This document shows positions 49,798-58,090 of a DNA stretch of 64,000 bases, piece by piece. The position numbers were made by a program, and so were the translations under genes. The notes below the pieces were generated by a model, which worked only from the letters and a program-made list of their open reading frames with translations, had not been told where the DNA came from and did no database searches. How positions within the stretch are numbered: position 1 is the stretch's first letter; every line of letters starts with the position of its first letter. Origin of the DNA: Streptomyces sp. NBC_01283 (lineage in GTDB: Bacteria; Actinomycetota; Actinomycetes; Streptomycetales; Streptomycetaceae); the NCBI RefSeq assembly GCF_041435335.1, contig NZ_CP108430.1, positions 7,529,001 through 7,593,000 on the forward strand, given 5' to 3'.

Positions 49798-51162
49798 ATG
49801 GACCGAGCTGATGACATGTCCCGCAGAACCGTCCTCACCGCCGCCGCGGCCGTGGCGGCGCTTGCCGCCACCGCGGGCCCGGCGCTCGCATCGGGCGGCC
49901 CCGGCGCCGCTCCGCGCGCGAAGCGCCCGGTGAGCAACCGCTTCTGGACCTCGCACGCGGACTGGAGCGCCGGCACCGCCGACGGCACCCGTGCCGTGGC
50001 CGGATCCCGTCCCGGCGTGCAGATCGCCGAGGCGGCAGGCCGCATCGACTACGCCGATCCGCACACCGGCAAGACCGCCACCTGGGAGTACGCCCGGTGG
50101 ACCTCGCCCGTGCACCGTCCGGACGTCCCCGCGACGGAGGTCGTCGCCTCCTGGAACGCCCGCACGCCCACCGGCACGTGGCTCCAGGTCGAGCTCCAGG
50201 GAACGTATTCGGACAAGAAGAAGACTCCTTGGTACGTCCTCGGCCGCTGGACCTCGGGCGACGACAAGGAGAAGGACATCCGCCGTACGTCGCTCGACGA
50301 CCAGAGCGACGGAAAGTCGAGCATCTGGACGGACACCTTCTCCATCGACGACACGACGACGGGCCTGCGCCTCACGTCGTACAAGCTGCGTCTGACCCTG
50401 TACCGCAAGCCGGGCGCCACGGAGACCCCCACGGTGTGGCGGCTCGGCGCGATGGCGTCCGCCGTCCCCGACCGCTTCACCGTCCCCGCGTCCAGGCCGG
50501 GCCTCACCAAGGAGCTGAAGGTCCCGCGCTACTCGCAGGAGATCCACGCGGGCCAGTATCCGGAGTACGACAACGGGGGCGAGGCCTGGTGCAGCCCCAC
50601 CTCCTCGCAGATGATCATCGAGTTCTGGGGCCGCGGGCCGACCGAGGCCGACCTCGCCTGGGTCGACCCTTCCTACGCCGACCCGCAGGTGTGCCACGCG
50701 GCCCGGTACACCTTCGACTACCAGTACGCGGGCTGCGGCAACTGGCCCTTCAACGCGGCCTACGCGTCGACGTACAAGGACATGCAGGGCGTCGTCACCC
50801 GTCTCGCCTCGCTCACCGAGCTGGAGTCGCTGATCGCCGCGGGCATCCCGGCCATAACGTCCCAGTCGTTCCTCAAGGAGGAGCTGACGGGTGCCGGTTA
50901 CGGCACGGCGGGCCATCTGATGACGGTGATCGGCTTCACGTCGACGGGCGACGTGATCGCCAACGACCCCGCCTCACCGACCAATGAGGCGGTGCGCCGG
51001 GTCTACAAGCGGCGCGAGTGGGAGAACATCTGGCTCCGCACGAAGCGCTACAACTCCACGGGCAAGGTCGTCTCCGGCACGGGAGGCGTCTGTTACCTGT
51101 ACTTCCCGACAAAGCTCTCCGCGAAGCAGAAGGCGGCGCTGGCGGGCGTGGGGATCCACTGA
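49798..51162 (+). CDS. Tat-exported peptidase C39-like family protein
   Basis: A 454-residue exported protein. The signal peptide has the twin-arginine pattern SRRTVLTAAAAVAALAATAG with an ALA-type cleavage site near residue 37. Residues ~45-240 are a beta-rich domain rich in Trp and Thr. The C-terminal cysteine-peptidase-like domain has Cys265 in EAWCSPTSSQMI, His373 in GHLMTVIGF, and Asp in IANDPAS, matching the papain-like C39_2 pattern. Substrate unknown; cell-wall or extracellular peptides are possible. The ATG at 49798 is the family start. Its stop is followed directly by a 60-bp palindrome. Confidence 0.9.
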   Translation: MDRADDMSRRTVLTAAAAVAALAATAGPALASGGPGAAPRAKRPVSNRFWTSHADWSAGTADGTRAVAGSRPGVQIAEAAGRIDYADPHTGKTATWEYARWTSPVHRPDVPATEVVASWNARTPTGTWLQVELQGTYSDKKKTPWYVLGRWTSGDDKEKDIRRTSLDDQSDGKSSIWTDTFSIDDTTTGLRLTSYKLRLTLYRKPGATETPTVWRLGAMASAVPDRFTVPASRPGLTKELKVPRYSQEIHAGQYPEYDNGGEAWCSPTSSQMIIEFWGRGPTEADLAWVDPSYADPQVCHAARYTFDYQYAGCGNWPFNAAYASTYKDMQGVVTRLASLTELESLIAAGIPAITSQSFLKEELTGAGYGTAGHLMTVIGFTSTGDVIANDPASPTNEAVRRVYKRREWENIWLRTKRYNSTGKVVSGTGGVCYLYFPTKLSAKQKAALAGVGIH

Positions 51163-51222
51163 GGCAGCACGCACGAAGGCCCCCTCCCCACGCGTGGGGA
51201 GGGGGCCTTCGTGCGTGCTGCC
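51163..51222. terminator. Perfect 60-bp palindromic terminator
   Basis: The 30 bases at 51163-51192 are the exact reverse complement of 51193-51222, centred on ACGCGT. It begins with the base after the C39-like TGA and ends nine bases before the stop of the convergent 213-residue gene, so it should stop transcripts from both sides. Arms include GGCAGCACGCACGAAGG and a C-rich run. Confidence 0.93.
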
Positions 51223-51231
51223 ATTGAGCCG

Positions 51232-51873
51232 CTATCGAGCCGTCCCAGGAAGCCGGAGCGTCCGCGCGAAGTCGTCCAGGGGCTCCAGGGCCGCGGCGAT
51301 CACTTCCGGATCGTCGTGGTGCCCGCGGAGGGAGACGTCGGGGAGGCCGGGAGGGGTGTGCCAGTGGTACGTCACCGAGGTCATCATGATGGTGCTGTCC
51401 GCGGGGTAGGAACGGGTGACCCGGACCCCGTCCTCGCCCAGATACGGCGAGGCGAAGGCAATGCTGCCGGATCGCTGCTGCCACTCGGGGATGTCCGGGT
51501 GCGGCACGGTGGGCGCGGTGAGCCCCTCACAGGAGGCCGCGTCGGGGGCCTCGCAGTGGATGCGGGTGGCGTGCACCACCAGCGGCATGCTGGTCAGCGG
51601 AACGGGGTGGTAGATGAACGCCTCGTCGGCCTTGAGCTTGTCCCGGAGTGTCGTCAGCGTCTGCTCGTAGAAGACCTTGTGGAATTTGCGGAGCTTGCGG
51701 GTGAGTTCGACGTTGTGGACGGCGGCCAGGCCGGTCAAGTGCAGGTCGAGCCATTCCTTGAAGGTCTTCTTGTCGATCTGCAGGTGCAGATAGCCCCAGA
51801 GGCCTGGGTTGGCATCCGTATCGATGTGGAGCGGGGCGCCGAGGTCGGTGCTCCACAGGGTGCCTTCGGACAT
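51232..51873 (-). CDS. Unknown protein, last gene of the WXG-headed operon
   Basis: A 213-residue soluble protein with no signal peptide or motif that I know. It has a helical, Lys-rich middle (LTRKLRKFHKVFYEQTLTTLRDKLKADE) and a Trp/His-rich end (VTYHWHTPPGLPDVSLRGHHDDPEV). The end pattern, a VxY strand, a Pro turn, then DPxxxxxxLExxDDFxxTxR, resembles the end of the upstream 210-residue protein, so the two may share a fold. The ATG at 51873 follows GAAAGAG by seven bases. An ATG at 51921 would leave only two bases after GGAG. Confidence 0.7.
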   Translation of the reverse strand: MSEGTLWSTDLGAPLHIDTDANPGLWGYLHLQIDKKTFKEWLDLHLTGLAAVHNVELTRKLRKFHKVFYEQTLTTLRDKLKADEAFIYHPVPLTSMPLVVHATRIHCEAPDAASCEGLTAPTVPHPDIPEWQQRSGSIAFASPYLGEDGVRVTRSYPADSTIMMTSVTYHWHTPPGLPDVSLRGHHDDPEVIAAALEPLDDFARTLRLPGTAR

Positions 51874-51913
51874 GAGGGGTCTCTTTCGTCGGGGGCGCGG
51901 CAGAAGGGAGCCT

Positions 51914-52546
51914 TCAGGCATAGCTCCAGCGGAAGGTGCTCATGACGGCGTCGAACAGCTCCACGAGGGTGTCGTAGAAGGCGGGGTCCGAGCCGGGCGC
52001 GATCAGGGCACTGAAGGAGAAGGCGAGGTACTGGTCGGGGGCGCTGTCCGGGATCGGCACGAAGTACTCGACCTGGCGGTGAGCCACGTCGACGCCCTGG
52101 GCGGCGTCGGCGGGGACATCCCGCTCCGACCGCAGGGCCGCGGTGTCGTCGAGCTCCCGCATCTGGGCTCCGGGAGTCTCGGAGGCGAGCGCGAGCAGGA
52201 CCGCTTCCGGGCCGCTCTCGGGCCTGACCCGCGGGATCTCGATCGGTTCGGAGGCGACGATCGAGACGGGCAGCGCGACGCCGTGGAGGCGTTCGGTGGG
52301 GAGATAGAGAGTCATCCCGCCCTTGGCACTGGCCCGGCGGACGACCTTCTTCATCTCCTGGGTGAGCTTCAGCCGGGCCTTCGGGATGTCGTCCTTGGGA
52401 AAGCCCACAGGCAGTTGAGCGACGGCCTTGCGGACGATACGGTCCATCGCTTCCTGGGTGCCCGTGTCCAGTGGAATCGCGTCCCAGCCGGGCGGCGGCA
52501 CCAGGTTGAAGCCGGTCGGGGCCCGGCGGTGCTCAGCGCTGCTCAT
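51914..52546 (-). CDS. Unknown protein in the WXG-headed operon
   Basis: A 210-residue soluble protein. It begins PTGFNLVPPPGWDAIPLDTG, a pattern seen in LpqN/DcrB-like small alpha-beta proteins that accompany secretion loci. It ends VEYFVPIPDSAPDQYLAFSF then ELFDAVMSTFRW, again like that fold. The link is weak pattern similarity only. The start (52546) overlaps the end of the membrane-protein gene by 14 bases; it is 41 bases from the next start. Confidence 0.72.
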   Translation of the reverse strand: MSSAEHRRAPTGFNLVPPPGWDAIPLDTGTQEAMDRIVRKAVAQLPVGFPKDDIPKARLKLTQEMKKVVRRASAKGGMTLYLPTERLHGVALPVSIVASEPIEIPRVRPESGPEAVLLALASETPGAQMRELDDTAALRSERDVPADAAQGVDVAHRQVEYFVPIPDSAPDQYLAFSFSALIAPGSDPAFYDTLVELFDAVMSTFRWSYA

Positions 52547-52946
52547 GGCGCCCCCGCATCGCTTCCACGCCAAAGGCGACGCCAACGAAGAGCGCCCAGA
52601 CCGGAGCGGCGATCATGCCCGGCCAGAAACCGAAGAACAGCGAGGGCAGGAAGAAGCCGCCGCCCATGGCGAGATCCCGGGTGAGGTAGGGCGGACGGCC
52701 TGCGTACCGGGGGAACTTCACGAAGACCCACACATAGTGAAGGAGACAGCCGACGATCCCGGCCTCATAGACGTAAAGGACGTCGTTCGCCAGGGACTTC
52801 GGCACCAGGATCATGATCCCCAACACCGGCAGGAACAGCGGCATACCGATGAACAGGGTCAGCCGGAGCCGTCGGTTGGGGCCGGTGCCGAGACCGGTGC
52901 GGCCGGCTTCGGCCTCGGCAATGCGTTGCGCCGAGTACAGGTCCAT
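52533..52946 (-). CDS. Small membrane protein in the WXG-headed operon
   Basis: A 137-residue protein with three or four membrane helices: RLTLFIGMPLFLPVLGIMIL, VYEAGIVGCLLHYVWVFVKF, GGFFLPSLFFGFWPGMIA and PVWALFVGVAFGVEAM. The N-terminal ~28 residues are cytoplasmic-looking. The ATG at 52946 has GAGG seven bases upstream. It sits 64 bases after the 452-residue protein and overlaps the next gene. It could anchor or export the proteins of the operon; no family is recognised. Confidence 0.75.
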   Translation of the reverse strand: MDLYSAQRIAEAEAGRTGLGTGPNRRLRLTLFIGMPLFLPVLGIMILVPKSLANDVLYVYEAGIVGCLLHYVWVFVKFPRYAGRPPYLTRDLAMGGGFFLPSLFFGFWPGMIAAPVWALFVGVAFGVEAMRGRHEQR

Positions 52947-53010
52947 GGTCATTCCTCAGGGGTGCGGTGCGGACGGGCCGGGGGATACGTCGCTCCAGGA
53001 ATCCGTATCG

Positions 53011-54369
53011 CTACCAGTGGGTGTCGGGGGCGGGCTTCAGGGTGTTGTCCTTCCAGTCCGAGTACGCCGCGTTGTACGGCTTCTCGCCGCTTCCGAACTT
53101 CTCTTCGGTCAAGGTTGTCAGGTCGCTCTTGCCCAATGCCTTGTCCGCGACGTCCATCCCCATGCCGGTCCAGGCGATGCCGAGCCCCGCCTGGTAGGAC
53201 TTGTACGCCTTGTCCGCGGCGGCCCCCGCGGCCTCCGGGAAGGTGGCCTTGTTCGCCTGCAACATCTTCGCCATGCCGGCCATCTCCTTGTCGCCGAGGT
53301 GCACCAGCGTCGACAGCGGGCTGACCCTCAGCGGCCCCTTGGCAACCAGACCGACGTTCTGGGAAATGGACTTGCGCATGGCGTTTCTGGCCCCACCGAG
53401 GGCCTGGCGCCCCTGGCCTTCCGGCAGTTTGGTCATCATCCGGCCCATGTCGTCCATGACGCCCTTGACGCCGCTGAGTCCTCTGCTCAGGCCGGCGGTC
53501 CGGGCGGCCTGAGCAGCGCCCACGGTGGCCTTGGCGCCGCTGGCGAGCTTCGCTGCGGCCCCGAGGCCGCCCACGACGAGCAGTCCGCCCACGACGTCGA
53601 AGATGACATCCGTCCAGGTGGCGTCTCCGGATGCCACCAAGAGGAGTCTGAGTCCGATCGTGAGCGCCGCGATGCCCAGGACGAGCAAGTTCAGACCGGG
53701 AATGGCGAGTGCCAGGAAGCCTGCCGCCGTCGCCACCCAGCCAAGAACATCGATGAAAGCCTTGATCTCGTCCGCGTAGTCATGGGCCCAGCCCTTGACG
53801 TCGTCCCACCACGAGTCCTCGATGACGTCGTCGATCTCATCGTTGATCTTGCCCGCATAGGTGCTGGCGTCGGTGTCGCGGTTCCCCGTGACGGCGTCCA
53901 GCCGGCTCCTGTACGTCTGCAGCGGGTCGTCAGTGGGCCCGTCGCTCGCCGGCGGGTTCGGCTTCTTGTCCTCGTCCGTCTTCTCGGCGTCCTTGGCCTT
54001 CTCCCGCTCGACCTCCGCGTGCTTCTCCTTGGCCTCGCGCAGAATCCGGTCGGCGTCGTCCTGGTGGTCCTCCAGCTTGTTCGCCCACTTGGTGAGGTGT
54101 CCGTGGACCCGCTCGTACCGGGAGGCCACCTCCCGCATGTGCTTCTCCAGCGTGCCGGAGTCCTCGCGCAGGCGTTGGACGTACTTTCCCTTGAGCCTCT
54201 CCTCGTCCGAGATGGCCTTGAGGTTCTTCGCCTGCGTGCGCAGCTTCTCGGCGACCGAGACCATGTGCCGGACCTCTGCCCGGATCTCCTCCGGATCGCC
54301 GGGAACGGGGTCGGTCGCGCACAGTGGGGCCCAGTCGACGGGGCGGCGCTTCGATGCCGCGGTGGTCAC
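53011..54369 (-). CDS. Putative type VII-secreted or -associated protein
   Basis: A 452-residue protein encoded directly after a WXG100-like gene, with a GTGA overlap. Residues ~25-130 form long charged helices (AEVRHMVSVAEKLRTQAKNL, HLTKWANKLEDHQDDADRIL) like the N-terminal helical domain of LXG/WXG-fused substrates. A Lys/Asp/Pro linker, a Trp-rich segment (DSWWDDVKGWAHDYADEI) and two hydrophobic helices (~210-275) follow. The C-terminal ~175 residues are Gly/Ala-rich and carry no toxin motif that I know. A transported scaffold or effector is inferred from context. The start codon is GTG. Confidence 0.75.
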   Translation of the reverse strand: MTTAASKRRPVDWAPLCATDPVPGDPEEIRAEVRHMVSVAEKLRTQAKNLKAISDEERLKGKYVQRLREDSGTLEKHMREVASRYERVHGHLTKWANKLEDHQDDADRILREAKEKHAEVEREKAKDAEKTDEDKKPNPPASDGPTDDPLQTYRSRLDAVTGNRDTDASTYAGKINDEIDDVIEDSWWDDVKGWAHDYADEIKAFIDVLGWVATAAGFLALAIPGLNLLVLGIAALTIGLRLLLVASGDATWTDVIFDVVGGLLVVGGLGAAAKLASGAKATVGAAQAARTAGLSRGLSGVKGVMDDMGRMMTKLPEGQGRQALGGARNAMRKSISQNVGLVAKGPLRVSPLSTLVHLGDKEMAGMAKMLQANKATFPEAAGAAADKAYKSYQAGLGIAWTGMGMDVADKALGKSDLTTLTEEKFGSGEKPYNAAYSDWKDNTLKPAPDTHW

Positions 54370-54680
54370 TTGCCCTTCCCCTCGCCTTTGCCCTTCCCCT
54401 TGCTCTGCTTGGCGAGTTCGTCGTCCAGGGCCTCGAACGACTTCTTCGTCTCCGCGACGAGCTTGCCGGTCGATTCCAGGCCTTCGATGAGCCTGGTGCG
54501 GTAGTCGTCCCAGTTGTCGACGAAATCGCCCATGGCGCCCGCGATGTTCCCGGCGCCCCAGTGCTTCTCCATGTCGTCACGGCGGTTCTCGATGTTCTTG
54601 AACGTCAAGCGCAGGTTGCCGAGTTGGCGTTCGCAACTACTCAAGAACTCGTAGTCGACCGTGAGGTCGCTACCGGACAC
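54366..54680 (-). CDS. WXG100-like small protein
   Basis: A 104-residue helical protein with the size and layout of ESX/WXG100 proteins: helix 1 (DYEFLSSCERQLGNLRLTFKNI), a turn around EKHWGAGN with the conserved Trp, and helix 2 (GAMGDFVDNWDDYRTRLIEGLE). The strict W-x-G triplet is not exact (WGAG). The C-terminal tail is an unusual Lys-Gly run, KQSKGKGKGEGKGK. The GTG at 54680 has GGGAGG upstream. It heads a five-gene operon. Confidence 0.75.
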   Translation of the reverse strand: MSGSDLTVDYEFLSSCERQLGNLRLTFKNIENRRDDMEKHWGAGNIAGAMGDFVDNWDDYRTRLIEGLESTGKLVAETKKSFEALDDELAKQSKGKGKGEGKGK

Positions 54681-54957
54681 GGCTCTCCCTCCCGTGGCCT
54701 GACTGCTGTACGCGGCAGGCCGCAGAGCATGTTCAGTTCATGACCTGGTTCCACTGAGCGGTGCTGACCAGGGCACTCTCGGGCAATACGCGAGTCACGC
54801 CGTGGCCGCGGGAGCGGAGGTGGATCACCCACACAATCCGCCCCGGTCCAAGCGAAGCTCCCGGGGATCGTAACCGACGAGCCGGGTCCGATCATTAGCC
54901 AAGGAGAATGTGGGCCTGAGCCATGGGCCTGACCTATTGGGGGCTGCTGACAACACC

Positions 54958-54995
54958 ATGACGGCCCCTCCCGCGCCTGCGGGAGGGGCCGTCAT
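54958..54995 (-). terminator. Terminator of the 59-residue gene
   Basis: Perfect 17-bp arms at 54958-54974 (ATGACGGCCCCTCCCGC) and 54979-54995, with loop GCCT, ten bases beyond the stop of the small gene. The rest of the 325-base gap (54681-55005) should hold the promoter of the WXG operon; no clear hexamers stand out. Confidence 0.85.
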
Positions 54996-55005
54996 CGGGG
55001 CCGGG

Positions 55006-55185
55006 CTACTTCGCCTCGGGTGTGCTCCGGCGCATTCTGGACGCCTGTTCGTCGACCTCGGCCTGGGGTGTGCCGGCCTTCACGACGATCACCGCCCGCG
55101 TGCCGTCGGGCAGTGTCGCCTCGCGCATCTCCGTGCCCAGCAACTCGGTTCGCTGCCGCTCGTGCTCCTGCTCGTGGTCGGACAT
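55006..55185 (-). CDS. Small hydrophilic protein, 59 residues
   Basis: Reads MSDHEQEHERQRTELLGTEM, then REATLPDGTRAVIVVKAGTP, then an acidic-basic tail ending STPEAK. The first half is a charged helix; the middle predicts two short beta strands. GGGAGGTCTC stands before the ATG, and a strong terminator follows the stop, so it is a complete single-gene unit. No family is recognised. High G/C at third codon positions supports coding. Confidence 0.7.
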   Translation of the reverse strand: MSDHEQEHERQRTELLGTEMREATLPDGTRAVIVVKAGTPQAEVDEQASRMRRSTPEAK

Positions 55186-55313
55186 GAGACCTCCCAGCTC
55201 GACGGGCGCCCAACGTAACCCCGGATCACGGGCGGATGCCGTCGCACAAGCGCCCGACGGCGTTCTTCACACGAACGCCGCCGCCAGACGACGGACTCCG
55301 GTGGTCACGGGCC

Positions 55314-56795
55314 TCAGCCCTGGGGCGGAGTCACCACCCAGTCCGGGTGCCCCGGCATGGGCGGTGTCTTCGAGCCGTACAGCCACGGGTGCAGGAAGCC
55401 CTCCAGGTCCTGCCCGGCGACCTTCGACGCCAGGTCGATGTACTGCTGGGTGCTCGCGGTCTTTCCGCGGAAGCCGCTCACCCACGCCCGCTCGATCTTC
55501 TCGAACGTCGCGTTGCCGACCTGTTCCCGCAGGGCGTACAGGACGAGGGCCGAGCCGTCGTACCGCATGCGCTTGAAGAGGTTCGGCTCCGTGGGCTCCG
55601 CGGGGGCGCCGTAGTCCTTGCGCCACTGGTCGTGCGCCGCGTACGCCGTCTTCATGGCGGCCTCGAAGCTGTCGCCGCCGTGCTCCTCGGAGTACATCCG
55701 CTCGTAGAAGCGGGCATGCCCCTCGCTGACCCACAGGTCGGACCAGCTCTTCAGGGCCACGCTGTCGCCGAACCACTGGTGGGTCAGCTCGTGCACCATG
55801 TTCCGCTCGGCGTCGACCTTCGTGCCCAGGAGGTCGGCCTTCGGGATGAGGGAGAGCGTCTGGGTCTCCAGCGCGACGCCCAGATCCGTGTCGCCGACCA
55901 GGAGGCCGTAGCGGTTGAAGGGGTAGGGGCCGAGCTTCTCCTGGAGCCAGGCCAGGTGGTCCGGGGTGAGCTTCCGGTACTCCGCGGTCGGCTCGACGAG
56001 CGCGTCCGGGACCACGTCCCGCAGCGGGAGCCCGCCCGGGCCCTCGCCGTCGACCAGCTTGAACTTGCCGATCGCCATCTGCACCAGCTGCGTGGACAGC
56101 GGCTGCTCGGAGTCGTACGTCCAGCGCACCCGGTCACCGGGACGCTCGGCCTTGTCGACCAGCTTGCCGTTCGCCACCGCCGTCAGGTCCTTGGGCGTGG
56201 TGATGCGGAAGGTGATCGGCGCCCGCTGGCTGGGGTGGTCGTTGGCCGGGAAGATCAGCCGTGCGCCGTTCGGCTGGGGATAGACCACCGTGCCGTCGGC
56301 GGTGGGTATCCAGCCGTAGTCCTCGATGGCGTCGTCACGGTGCCGCGTCTGCGTCGGGTCGGCGGTGTACGTGACCTTGGCGGTGAACGTACGGCCCTTC
56401 GCGATCGGGGACTTGGGCGTGACCGTCAGCTCGTCCCCGGCGCGGGACGTGCCCGCGGCCGAGCCGTCGATCTTCACCCCGTGCAGGGTGTTGCCCCCGA
56501 AGTCCAGGTTGAAGCGGGAGAGCGACTGGGTGGCGGTGGCCTTGATCGTCGCCGTCGCCTCGAACGGCGTCTTCGGGGCCTGCCAGTCGAAGTCCAGGGT
56601 GTAGCGGTCGACCCGGTAGCCGCCGTTCCCGTCCAGCGGGAACATCGGGTCGCCCAGGCCGGGCGCGCCGGGCGTGGGTGTGCCGGTCGCGGACGGCGCG
56701 GCCTGCGACACCGTGCCGGTGAGAGCCGCCGTCACGGTGACGGCGGCCGCGAGGGCGAGCCGCGCTCTGCGGCGAGGCGTCCGGTACGTGCTCAT
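55314..56795 (-). CDS. Secreted M1-family metallopeptidase (aminopeptidase)
   Basis: A 493-residue exported zinc peptidase. The signal peptide is RRRARLALAAAVTVTAALTGTVSQAAP. The N-terminal beta domain runs to about residue 260. The catalytic domain has HELTHQW, with His335, Glu336 and His339, and the third ligand Glu358 in DLWVSEGHARF, the HExxH-x18-E pattern. GVALETQT stands where classical members have GAMEN, as in other actinobacterial M1 enzymes. The large C-terminal domain of PepN is absent, so this is the short form. It has its own transcript, divergent from the small membrane gene. Confidence 0.92.
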   Translation of the reverse strand: MSTYRTPRRRARLALAAAVTVTAALTGTVSQAAPSATGTPTPGAPGLGDPMFPLDGNGGYRVDRYTLDFDWQAPKTPFEATATIKATATQSLSRFNLDFGGNTLHGVKIDGSAAGTSRAGDELTVTPKSPIAKGRTFTAKVTYTADPTQTRHRDDAIEDYGWIPTADGTVVYPQPNGARLIFPANDHPSQRAPITFRITTPKDLTAVANGKLVDKAERPGDRVRWTYDSEQPLSTQLVQMAIGKFKLVDGEGPGGLPLRDVVPDALVEPTAEYRKLTPDHLAWLQEKLGPYPFNRYGLLVGDTDLGVALETQTLSLIPKADLLGTKVDAERNMVHELTHQWFGDSVALKSWSDLWVSEGHARFYERMYSEEHGGDSFEAAMKTAYAAHDQWRKDYGAPAEPTEPNLFKRMRYDGSALVLYALREQVGNATFEKIERAWVSGFRGKTASTQQYIDLASKVAGQDLEGFLHPWLYGSKTPPMPGHPDWVVTPPQG

Positions 56796-56995
56796 CGAGA
56801 ACCTTTCGGTCGGAAGGCTGCGCTGACGAGGCGGTGGGGATGCGCCTGGGGGTGTGCCCCACCACGCGTAGTGAGACGCATATCCGGCAGCCCGAGTTGT
56901 ACGGGATGCGACGCATGAGTGACCAAGCTCTCGCCCGAGAAGGCCGGATCCGATGGCAAGGTGGACGGGTCAGTGGGGGGAGTCCGCTGCCGGAC

Positions 56996-57015
56996 GTCAC
57001 GCCCCAGGGCGTGAC
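56996..57015. promoter_or_regulatory. 9-bp inverted repeat before the 51-residue gene
   Basis: GTCACGCCC (56996-57004) and GGGCGTGAC (57007-57015) are perfect arms with a two-base centre, ending 21 bases before the ATG at 57037. The position suits an operator over the promoter or translation start. Confidence 0.5.
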
Positions 57016-57036
57016 GCATACGTATCGAGTGATGCC

Positions 57037-57192
57037 ATGACCGCTGCCACAGCCACTGCCACCGCACAGCCCCGGGCGACCACGCGCACCGGCGGCCCCG
57101 AGGAAGACGGCCCGAAGGTGCTCGAGCACGTCCTCGGCTGGACGCTCGTCGTCGTCCTCGCGATGCTCGTCACGCAGACCGGTCTGCTGTGA
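57037..57192 (+). CDS. Single-helix membrane miniprotein, 51 residues
   Basis: The N-terminal 28 residues are Thr/Ala-rich and soluble (MTAATATATAQPRATT), followed by EEDGPKVLEHVLG and a C-terminal membrane helix, WTLVVVLAMLVTQTGLL. Similar one-helix proteins are encoded here in other streptomycetes as far as I remember; function unknown. Its last 23 bases overlap the end of the convergent membrane-protein gene. Confidence 0.6.
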   Translation: MTAATATATAQPRATTRTGGPEEDGPKVLEHVLGWTLVVVLAMLVTQTGLL

Positions 57193-58090
57193 CCCCGGTC
57201 TCGTGACCTGGGCGCTCCGGACCGGGATCGAGATCCGCCCGCCAGTGCCGGTGCGGAACACCCACCAGGCCGTAGAGCCAGCGCACGGGTGAGCGCCGCG
57301 ACAGCAGCGTGAACCCCGCGATCACCGCGAAGAGCGGCAGGCCGATCCACCCGCCGAGCAGGCGGGCGAGGACACTCGCGACGAGCGCGCCGGCGAACGG
57401 CAGGCCGTAGACCCCGGCCGCCGCGATGGCGATCGCCAGGAACCGGTGCACTTTGCGGTCCTCGTCCGCGCCGGGCAGCGACCAGCCCTCCATCAGCCAG
57501 CCGATCTCCGTCAGGATCATCGTGCCGATCACGGCCGCGCCGAAGATCAGCAGCGCGAGGAACGTCCCGGACGTCAGGAAATCCAGTACGTGGTTGACCA
57601 CGCTGTCCTGCCGCCAGCCGGCGAAGTCCCGTGCCTCGGCGGAGAAGAACCGCTCGTACCCCCTGCCGTCCCAGCCGTGGACCAGCGTCCCGAAGAGCAG
57701 GAAGTACCCGCCCACGCACTGGAGATACGCCCAGTAGCCCGCCCCCACCAGGACGAACCCCTGCGCCACCAGGAACCCGATGATGGCGGCGACGGGTATC
57801 CCGCCCGCGTAGAAGAGCACGAACCCCGCCCACACGCCGTCGTGCCCGTGCGCGACGTGCATCGTCGTCCACGCGGGGTTCTGCCAGAGCAGGAAAAGCC
57901 CCGTCGGTACCAGCAGGACCGCCGCGAAGAGCGCGGTGAGCGCCAGATACGGATTGGCGGCGCGGCTGCGCGTCCGCGGCCCCTCGCCCGCGTTGATCCG
58001 CTCCCACACCTGGAGCTGCCGCCCCGCGGAGAGCGCGAAGGTCGCCCCGATCGCGTACGCCCAGAAGAGGGCCGCCTGAATCTGGATCAT
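57170..58090 (-). CDS. Polytopic membrane protein of unknown function
   Basis: A 306-residue protein with about seven or eight membrane helices and a Trp-, His- and Gly-rich central loop (LVHGWDGRGYERFFSAEARDF). No transporter or enzyme motif is recognised. Its ATG overlaps the stop of the DUF6114 gene (58087-58090), so it is the third gene of the DUF6230-DUF6114 unit. The C-terminus is Pro/His-rich and cytoplasmic. Confidence 0.8.
   Translation of the reverse strand: MIQIQAALFWAYAIGATFALSAGRQLQVWERINAGEGPRTRSRAANPYLALTALFAAVLLVPTGLFLLWQNPAWTTMHVAHGHDGVWAGFVLFYAGGIPVAAIIGFLVAQGFVLVGAGYWAYLQCVGGYFLLFGTLVHGWDGRGYERFFSAEARDFAGWRQDSVVNHVLDFLTSGTFLALLIFGAAVIGTMILTEIGWLMEGWSLPGADEDRKVHRFLAIAIAAAGVYGLPFAGALVASVLARLLGGWIGLPLFAVIAGFTLLSRRSPVRWLYGLVGVPHRHWRADLDPGPERPGHETGVTADRSA

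Noticed and set aside
53011..53550. Toxin domain at the C-terminus of the 452-residue WXG-operon protein
   Set aside because: No nuclease, ADP-ribosyltransferase, deaminase or NADase motif could be seen; the segment is Gly/Ala-rich and helical.
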